NCBI GenBank assembly: GCA_037176885.1
Contig: JAWWNJ010000014.1
Location: 434,001-498,000, forward strand
Reading direction: 5' to 3'
DNA: 64,000 nt
DNA from: Favolaschia claudopus
Taxonomy: Eukaryota > Basidiomycota > Agaricomycetes > Agaricales > Mycenaceae
The position numbers and the translations under genes were made by a program. Below, piece after piece: positions 57,285-64,000 of this stretch; position 1 is the first letter of the stretch, and each line of letters opens with the position of its first letter. A model generated the notes under the pieces. That model worked only from the letters and a program-made list of their open reading frames with translations. It searched no databases and was not told the origin of the DNA.

Positions 57285-57560
57285 TCATCTGGAACTACAA
57301 AAACACCACTTGAAATTCCAACACATCTCGGTATTGACGTTACCAAATACAGCCAACTTGATTGCCGGTCCCATCCAAATCCGGACAATCACCAAACAGG
57401 CCTCCGAATGGCTCCTGGAGGTCAGAACACCAGGACAGTTGCGGGAAAGGTGTCCATGCACCCCGCAATTAAAGCACAAGCCGGCTGCAAGGTATTCACT
57501 AGCTATCTTACCCGGGAATTTTGCGCAAAATTCCGTTAAAAAGGACCTCAAAACAGCGGA
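57285..57560 (-). pseudogene. Gag fragment with CCHC zinc knuckle
   Basis: Minus strand: FLTEFCAKFPGKIASEYLAA then CFNCGVHGHLSRNCPG, a standard CCHC knuckle of LTR-retrotransposon gag, followed by about 60 unplaced codons. The upstream part continues into the repeated-word region at 57560-57670. No other domain of the element is attached. Confidence 0.65.
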
Positions 57561-57665
57561 ATTATGGGCAAACAGGACAGCGTGGGAAGGAATTATGGGC
57601 AGATCATTTCAAAACACCCCAAATTCGAAGAATTATGGGCAAACACTGGAATTCTGGGCAAACGA
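57497..57665 (-). repeat. Word-repeat segment A
   Basis: Begins CACTAGCTATCTTACCCGGG and then repeats GGAATTATGGGCAAAC-type words four times. Framework words (AGCGTGGGA, AAATTCC, ACCC) are shared in order with segment B at 58121-58290, but the repeated word differs. Confidence 0.7.
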
Positions 57666-58120
57666 TACAGGTGCCAGCAATAGCCTGCCTTGTACAAAAA
57701 ACTTATAAGCCCTCACCACTGACTAAAAGGAACAAAGACACAAACACGCTCCTTATAGTCACCAGCAAGGCCTTATAAGAATTGCGACTCACTGCCAGAA
57801 AAAAAATATAAGCCACAGCCAAGGCTTATAAGAAATGCGACTGAACAGCCGACTCAAGCCATCGGGAAAAATTGGTGGAAACCAAAAGGATGTCAAATAG
57901 CCTACAAGTCAGCCTAGTGTCACCGCAAACACCCGAACAGGTCTCGTTGACGTGCTATACTGATTTGAATGGAAAACATAAAGCTTGGACCGAAACCTCA
58001 ATAGCACCGTCAATTGAGCACCGATTAATTTGGTTGGAATGGAAGTGTTTGACGAGGACTATAAGATCATGTTATCAGGCGTCGAGTCGCAGGTCACCTG
58101 ACATTTACGACTTAGTCAAA

Positions 58121-58290
58121 CACTAGCTATCTTACCCGGGAATTCAGGCCTAAATTCCATGAAATAGGCCCCAGAACCAGTGGAATCCACACCACCTTTG
58201 GCAGCGTGGGAGGGAATCCATGCCACCTTTGTGAAAATACCCTCAGAATGGACGGAATCCACACCACCTACTGGAATCCACGCCACCTGC
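58121..58290 (-). repeat. Word-repeat segment B
   Basis: Shares CACTAGCTATCTTACCCGGG and the spacing framework with segment A, but carries GGAATCCACACCACCT-type words. On the minus strand it reads in frame behind the copia pol end as alternating VAWIP and GGVDS units. 57670-58120 otherwise has no recognisable gene. Confidence 0.7.
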
Positions 58291-58369
58291 CGAAATCCTG
58301 AGAGCCAACTCGAAAATGCGGTAACCCACCCCCTCACGCCAGAACACCCCCTCAAGCGGAAGCACCCCC

Positions 58370-59105
58370 CTGTGACAAGACCCAAACCAGCACGATGGCG
58401 ATTGAAGTCGACGGCAGGCAGCGCTTTTGTAAGAACGTCGGCGGTGTTGTCGTATGAAGACACGCGGGGTAGGAAGATTTTGCCCTTCTCGACACAGTCG
58501 CGAATGACGTGGTAGCGATTGTCGATGTGCTTTGCACGATCATGGAAGGATTGGTCGTTGGCGAGGACGATAGCAGCGTTGTTATCACATTGGATTGGAG
58601 TCGGAGCGTCGACGGGGACCGTGATTCCGCGAACGAGGGTCCGTAGCCATACCGCTTCCTTAGCCGCCTCAGACGCACCGATGTATTCCGCCGCCGCAGT
58701 AGAATCCGTAACGACTTTCTGCTTTCGCGAGGCCCAAGAGACAACGCCGGAGCCCAGTGAGAAGCAGTAGCCCATGATAGATTTTCGACGATCCAGGTCA
58801 TTTGCAAAGTCTGCGTCCGTGTGTCCGCCAAGTAAGATGGGTTCCGTGCCTCCGAGCGTCAACGCCATGTCGCGAGTCTCCTTCAAGTACCGCACAACCC
58901 GAATTGCAGCCTGCCAGTGTTCCGCGCGGTAGCAGTTCAGGAAAGCAGCAAGATAGCCAACGGCGAAGGCGATATCGGGACGTGTACCGATGGCGACGTA
59001 CATGAGTGAGCCCACCAGGGAGCGATATGGTGTCGCGGCCAGGCGCTCAGCATCCTCGGGCAAAAGAGGGCCGTCCGTAGGGCGGCTCGCTCGTCCCAGC
59101 TGTGA
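58370..59105 (-). pseudogene. Copia pol 3' part (end of RT, RNase H), displaced half
   Basis: Open frame from about 59105: QLGRASRPTDGPLLPEDAER, TPYRSLVGSLMYVAIGTRPD, IAFAVGYLAAFLNCY, then copia RNase H: GGHTDADFANDLDRRKSIMG, VVSWASRKQKVVTDSTAAAE, IQCDNNAAIVLANDQSFHDR, AKHIDNRYHVIRDCVEKGKI, TADVLTKALPAVDFNRHRAG. This is exactly what should follow STPMEHKL at 51690 on the other strand. The frame itself is uninterrupted. After LGLVTGG near 58375 purine-rich sequence follows and the frame stays open into segment B. Confidence 0.9.
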
Positions 59106-60021
59106 AAAGCCGGAAGCACCCATTTGCTAGCATGGCTCACCGCCTCCGCGATATCACCCAATTGTCTCAAATTAAACTCTTGTACAAACTGACCAAAGAG
59201 CTTGACCTCAGCGCTGGAAGGGCTGCCGAAGAGACGGGAACAGCATTCCCGGATTGTGAGTTCTCTGTCCTCACTACATTCAAACTTACTCAAAATTCAA
59301 CAACAGATCCTGACCTCCGGATGGTCTATCCGAAACGTCTCACCGCGCTAGATAACGCGCTGCGGACCAAAATAGCCAATTTTCTGGCCACAAATTACAA
59401 CATACGGCGTCAAGATGCTCTCAGACTATTCCCCCAGGAGTTCGAGGTATGGGGTAAATTTAAGCAGCTCAACGCCGGCGACCTCGTTCACGCGCGGGAT
59501 CTTGTTTCTTCTTATCACACATCTCCCGATGCCATACGCGACGCTACATTTGTCAAGGTATGAATTCGTGTAATCTCTTGCGGTTGTTTGCGTTGACACA
59601 TGTTGGATAGTACCATCTACAAGTCGACAAAAACCAGCATTTTGCCAACCTTCCCGTCGTGCTCGAGCAACAAACCTTTTTCGGGCAGGTGCGAAAGTTT
59701 GTCGCGCTTTCCCTTCCATCCGACTTCCCCTCCCGCCGCGACGGCGACGACGACACAGCGTCCCCGTCGACTCTTCTTCTCGCTGCCGTTGCTCAAGTTA
59801 AACTCGTCTCGAAAAATCCTGCCGGAACCGTGTACTTCAACGGCCGCTCAGCAGATTTGGGGCCGCCGACTGAGGTAATTGAAGTCAGCTCGATTGACTG
59901 TCTTGCGGGGCGTGTTCCCGATCATAGCGGGAAGCGATGGGCATGTTTAGTACGGCCAGACATCGCTGCAAAGTTTTCCTTGGTTGAAAATTCCGTGGGG
60001 GATGCATTGGATGATTTGTAA
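59096..60021 (+). pseudogene. Second Tnp2 transposase, 3' half
   Basis: Exons to 59255, 59307-59557 and 59611-60021 join in phase. The first opens inside a conserved block (PAVKSRKHPFASMAHRLRD, ITQLSQIKLLYKLTKELD), matching SRRFPWASIDRYVLEIAQLT of the 28-kb transposase. Later parts include ALDNALRTKIANFLATNYNI, DAIRDATFVKYHLQVDKNQH and GRSADLGPPTEVIEVSSIDC, where the intact copy has ATYVRYEVLVDQNRRF and VVDVTTVQSLVGRV. Between this and the 5' half (which ends RLSAC) about 35-40 residues are missing, so some 110 bp were probably lost at the breakpoint. Confidence 0.88.
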
Positions 60022-60029
60022 AAGTAGTC

Positions 60030-60198
60030 TTGTATTAATCTAGTGCTCAAAATAATTTCGCTAGAAATTTGAGTGAAAGTCTCCTTTCACTAGGTCGGGT
60101 GAAACAACTTATTTCACGCTCATTGTACGTGAAACCCGAAATTCGCTATGTGGCACCCTGAAATTCGCGTGATCGATTCTTCACAGTGGCAATTGCCA
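60030..60198. repeat. Terminal region of second Tnp2 element (transposase side)
   Basis: GTGAAA/GAAATTCG words and terminal CTTCACAGTG at 60198, inverse to the end at 55579. The immediate flanks (GCA here, TTG at the other end read outward) do not form a duplication. Confidence 0.7.
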
Positions 60199-60360
60199 AG
60201 TCCACTAGCCAGGTTGTTGAGTACATAATGTACTCAATATCCTACTCACACATCCTCTACCCTCCCTAATGTAAAGAGGGGTTGAAGAAGGTGGCCAAAA
60301 GTTGGCAAAGTAATATCTGAAACGGGTTCAGTACTCGGACTCACTCGATGCCGGTGCATA

Positions 60361-60530
60361 CTGTACCGCTCTGTATGACTGAAACCAATTTTGGACCGTT
60401 ACAGGCTGAAACGGCTGAAACGGCTTACAAATCACCCTTTTAAGGAAGGAGACTTACCATATATAGGTGATTTGTCAGCAGAAACAGCCCTCCGTTACGC
60501 GTTACGTTTCAGTCATACAGAAGGCTACAG
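60361..60530. mobile_element. TA-flanked MITE, 170 bp
   Basis: CTGTACCGCTCTGTATGACT (60361) and the inverse ...AGTCATACAGAAGGCTACAG (60530), flanked by TA on both sides. ACGGCTGAAACGGCT repeats inside. Confidence 0.8.
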
Positions 60531-60664
60531 TATATGGTGTAACAAGCCAGTATTAATAAAATCTGTCCTGGCTGACTTGGATGTATGCACTTGCCTTTCG
60601 TTATCGCGGTGATAAAATGAGGTCATGCGTTCGATTCCGCCTGGTGTCAATTTCTTATTTTCAT

Positions 60665-60904
60665 ATTTTTGCTTCTTTTCATCGCTAAAATCATGATGTT
60701 ATCGTCATGAATCCACAACAAAACATCATGAAAATAACGTCATGAATGTTCCCATAACCGTAATGAATTTCACGATGCACTTTCATGATGTTGCGTCGTG
60801 AATTTCAAGACTGCATCATGAATTTCGTGACAATTCATCGTGAACTTTATAATGAATCGTCGTGAAAAACATGAGGAATTTCATGATACTTTGACTGCAC
60901 AGTG
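60665..60904. repeat. CACTA-type terminus with TCATGAAATTC repeats, copy 2
   Basis: About ten TCATGA/GTCGTGAA words and terminal CTGCACAGTG at 60904, followed by TCC. Partner of the terminus at 55780. Confidence 0.68.
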
Positions 60905-61212
60905 TCCCACATAGTGTATACATACACAATGGTAAAATCTCATGTTTAGAGTAGCATCATACGTTGTAAATGGCAAAATGGAAATTTATTATCCTAAACT
61001 TGAAAACAGCACCGGGCCATCAGAATTGATGGATCACATGCTTTTTCATGTGACTTTGACACCAAACCACGGGACCACACGAGACGTCGCGAGCGGAGCG
61101 AGCGTAGCGGGGTTTGGGGCGGCCAGCCCCAACAAGCTGTGTGACCGAACGGAGGGAGGCCGGCGAGCGCAGCGAGTCGGCCGTGCCGGAGGCAGGGAGC
61201 TAAAGCTTGTTA

Positions 61213-61944
61213 AGATAGACGTCACCCCGATCCGGCACGTGGTTATGTAAGCCGAAACATCATGTCAACAAAGTCCTTATAACTCTGGGCCCGGGCACAA
61301 CAACATATTGATAATTCTAAGACCACCAAACTGTAGCTAAGAGGTCTATCTACGATTTGATGGAACGGATTCAGCCAATAATTCCTTGTTGAAAAGTTAT
61401 CAGGTGATCTTTCCAAAAAAGGCAACCCATTCTAAAAAGCTTCCAAACTCATTTTCGACGTGTTTGGGCCCATCTTGCGAAAAATCCTTCCAACATTTGG
61501 CGGATTACATAAGCTTACATACACTGTACACGTGATATATCCGCGATCATAGACGCGACGCGACGCGCCATGTAAGCTTTGGAATACAAGGCTGTTTAGT
61601 GTGAGGAAAGTATGACTCGGCCCTCCCTCTCAGATATGCTAGACCAGCACCAGGACTTAGTCATCTACTGTATCCTCTGTGTACCTTCCCCCCAACAGAG
61701 GTCAGACTGCGGATTGAACTAGGATTCAAACTTAGAGTCAGACATATGCAACACATATGTATTTACTTAATGGGTGGGGCGGCCAGTGGCCCGAGAGCCT
61801 CCAGTTTCTTACTTAAGCTGTGAACCTCTCTTTTTTCAGTAAAAAGTTCCCAAGACCTCAAAATCGCAAACGGAGTAGATTTGGCGGGTGGCTGTGCAAA
61901 CGTAATGCTTATATAAGGGTGCTGGATTGGGGTGACGTCTATCT
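61213..61944. mobile_element. TA-flanked TIR element, 732 bp
   Basis: AGATAGACGTCACCCCGATCC-like left end and the inverse GGATTGGGGTGACGTCTATCT at the right (one mismatch in about 21), flanked by TA (61211-61212, 61945-61946). No transposase. A GC-rich segment just outside (61080-61200) repeats GAGCG/GCGAG words. Confidence 0.62.
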
Positions 61945-62527
61945 TATTATACTGACCACTGCTCTCGCAGCAGTGGTTTCAGTCCTCGCCGTTACGGCGC
62001 CGAGCAACTACTTATTTCGATACGGGGTCCCAGGCCTTCCAACAAATCCATGCCCAAGCGCCCGAATGCGGAGACCATTTCGGCCGTCGCTGCCCACGAT
62101 CTATGAGGAACGCGAACCTGAAAACGCGGGTCGCCTGAGACCGCGACTGAGAATAGACACAAACACTGCTAGTGAGCTAATGGGTCGCGCAGTACAGGTA
62201 GCTACTGCTTATGATGTTAGCAGGCGTGGGACCTGCCTCGCTCTACTCAGATACAGCGACTCTGGTGGATGAACCGATCAACAATCTACCGTCGAGAGAC
62301 CTCGGAATACTTCATTCTGAGACATGCACTCCTATGAATGAAGACTTACTCGCTTGTGGATACCGTTGCATCAGCATGGCACTGTTTGTATTGGTAGTGT
62401 ATGTGCGGCGCGATGCCAGGTTGTATTGTTAATGTGCTATTCCAGTATGTAAACTGGTGCACTCAACCAGTAATTAGGTCGTTTGGTACAATCCACTGGC
62501 CCATTTTACTCATTACAATCCTCTTAT

Positions 62528-64000
62528 CACTGTGAAAAACAAATTCCGCGAATTTCACCCTCTGTCCTGGTGAATTTCCAGTTTCACCCGGATTTGCGAT
62601 GAAATGAGGTTTCACCCAGAGATTTTTTTGAGGCTCAATCGATTGCGCTTCTTGCTCTTCTTATTTGAGAAATCGGAGAACCACCGCTCCAGCCCCGCCT
62701 GGTTTAGAACAAGGTGGAGCAGCTGTAGAGCAAACTTGGCGAGGGGGAGAACTGCTTTATTGACTTGAAGCATCTCCCAAAACGGAATTGGATCGTCAGC
62801 CTACAAATAAAGCTTATTAGATGAGGGAAAGTAGAGGCGGAGAGAAATACTCACATGTAGCGTGTCGTAGGAGGCACCTGAGCTTGAACGAACGAAACAT
62901 CATGAAGAGCTTCATGACCTCCAGATCCGATTCAGACGTCCACCGCTCCGGCAGATTTGCGGACTGAGTGGCGCGAAGCGTTTGCTGAGCGATTGCCTGT
63001 GTGTGATCCTCGCTGAATGGTATGTCGAGCCCCCTGTACACCTGCAATTTTGATTGTGAGAAGGACGTCTCAACTGCTTTGACGAGCTTCCTCTTCTTCC
63101 GCCCTCCCGAGCCTCCTGCACCCTCGTGATCCGCATCGACATCGGCCTCCTCACGGCCTCCCTGCTTGCGCTTCTTTTCTAACTCTTGCTTCTCCTTCTT
63201 TGTCGGCGCGAAACGGACCGCCAGAGCCTTCTCCTCGGCTGTAGCGTATTCACATCGTCGAAGATGTCCAGCCATCGCACCCTTTTCCCCATTGACAGAC
63301 TTCTTGTTACTCAATGCTGATTCCAGAGCTGAGGAAAGGTCAATTCAAGATCAATCTGGGTGCATAATTGCGCACCAGCTCACTGTGGTCGCATAACCCC
63401 CTGACTTTGCCATAGTTGGTTCACAAGGTTTCAATGGGAAATTCACCAGAAAACTCTGTGAATTCCACTATGGAGTTGTGAATTTCACGGAGATATTTTC
63501 ACTGGGTCCAACTATGTGAGTGGGACATTCCATGGTGTTAATTCACATGGTTTGGGAATGATATCCACCTCATATTCCAATGAAAACTCTTTCGCTGTGT
63601 TGGATTCCCTTCCAATACTCCCGAAAGTCACTTGAAAAATACGTGAAAAATCTACTACGTACCCCTCGCTTTGACCAGTGTCAACATACAAGTATTAGTC
63701 TTATATCTCTTTTGCAAGGAAGTACTTACTGAACGAGTACAACAAGTCTTTACTAACGATTACTAAGTTACGGTACTCAAAGTATGTAAATTGACTATAT
63801 TACTGCATTAGGAACACAACCAGTACTGGTGACCAGAACCATGTACCGCGTTCGAGGCAACTTTAACTCCATGAATTTCACGAGGTTTACGGGTGAATTT
63901 CCAAGAGTTGCCAGGAAGCGAGGAATGAACTTTCTGAGCAGTCTTCACACACATGCATTCATTCGATTTTCGAGTGAAATTCACGCACTTCATATTGCGG
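62528..64000 (-). mobile_element. hAT element, internally deleted, runs off the window
   Basis: Starts CACTGTGAAAAACAAATTCC at 62528 with GAATTTCAC words inside and again throughout 63420-63990. It encodes N- and C-terminal parts of a hAT transposase with the middle missing. The other end is beyond position 64000. Confidence 0.6.
62612..63328 (-). pseudogene. hAT transposase, internal-deletion derivative
   Basis: After a CCTCAG acceptor (63329), exon 63328-62855 encodes GHLRRCEYATAEEKALAVRF, a Lys/Glu-rich region, VYRGLDIPFSEDHTQAIAQQ and SANLPERWTSESDLEVMKLF, typical of basidiomycete hAT N-termini after the BED finger. Following MMFR the coding frame changes and joins to SYDTLH. After an intron (62854-62801), exon 62800-62612 gives ADDPIPFWEMLQVNKAVLPL, AKFALQLLHLVLNQAGLERW and FSDFSNKKSKKRNRL, the C-terminal dimerisation region. 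The DDE catalytic middle (usually several hundred residues) is absent, and the junction is out of frame. The first (BED) exon is not recognisable; an ATG at 63410 gives only a short frame. Confidence 0.82.

Noticed and set aside
60570..60640. tRNA gene with TGCGTTCGATTCCGC as T arm
   Set aside because: The B-box-like word is good, but no acceptor stem or A box pairs with it at the right distance.
61820..62272. 150-codon membrane-like protein
   Set aside because: One hydrophobic stretch only; overlaps the end of the TA-flanked element and has no recognisable homology or introns.

Overview
The window reads as repeat-rich, gene-poor chromosomal DNA of a filamentous basidiomycete, most likely an Agaricomycete. 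The evidence is many introns of about 45-60 bp with GT...AG borders, multi-exon Tnp2-type (Transposase_21) genes, basidiomycete-style hAT, MULE, Ty3 chromovirus, Ty1/copia, DIRS-like and Tad-like LINE relics, and a dense population of MITEs. No bacterial features, rRNA genes or convincing ordinary tRNA genes were seen. The only candidate host coding sequence is a C2H2 zinc-finger exon near 19.7-20.0 kb.

Layout. 0.2-2.3 kb: a MITE with perfect 35-bp TIRs, a short tandem repeat, and a Ty3 3' LTR with a hAT MITE at its edge. 2.3-7.1 kb: a minus-strand Ty3/gypsy chromovirus with several frameshifts and stops. 7.1-13.1 kb: a small MITE, a tRNA-like module, an orphan aspartic-protease fragment and the 5' part of a LINE. 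14.1-16.3 kb: a 2.25-kb TIR element with duplicated exon-like blocks. 17-25 kb: MITE families, two hAT-type elements with perfect 8-bp target duplications (19.2 and 24.2 kb) and the zinc-finger exon. 25.17-32.52 kb: an apparently intact Tnp2-type element with three genes. 33-38 kb: fold-back MITE, broken MULE transposase, perfect 60-bp-arm palindrome, pyrimidine-rich DNA. 38.8-43.8 kb: a minus-strand DIRS-like element whose gag is interrupted by a 1-kb TIR element carrying two outward-facing tRNA-like modules. 44-46.5 kb: MITEs and a copia gag relic. 46.7-60.9 kb: a copia element and a second Tnp2 element, each split into two halves on opposite strands. 61-64 kb: another TA-flanked element and an internally deleted hAT transposase running off the window.

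How it fits together. The arrangement at 46.7-60.9 kb is explained by one inversion of about 7.4 kb with breakpoints near 51.69 and 59.10 kb. It cut a copia reverse transcriptase and a Tnp2 transposase at once. Turning the block back rejoins both genes and pairs CACTGTG ends flanked by a 3-bp TCC duplication. The 25-32 kb element is the most likely autonomous one: all exons of its transposase and of a divergent accessory gene join in phase. Both Tnp2 elements carry a related, divergently transcribed accessory gene of unknown function next to the transposase.
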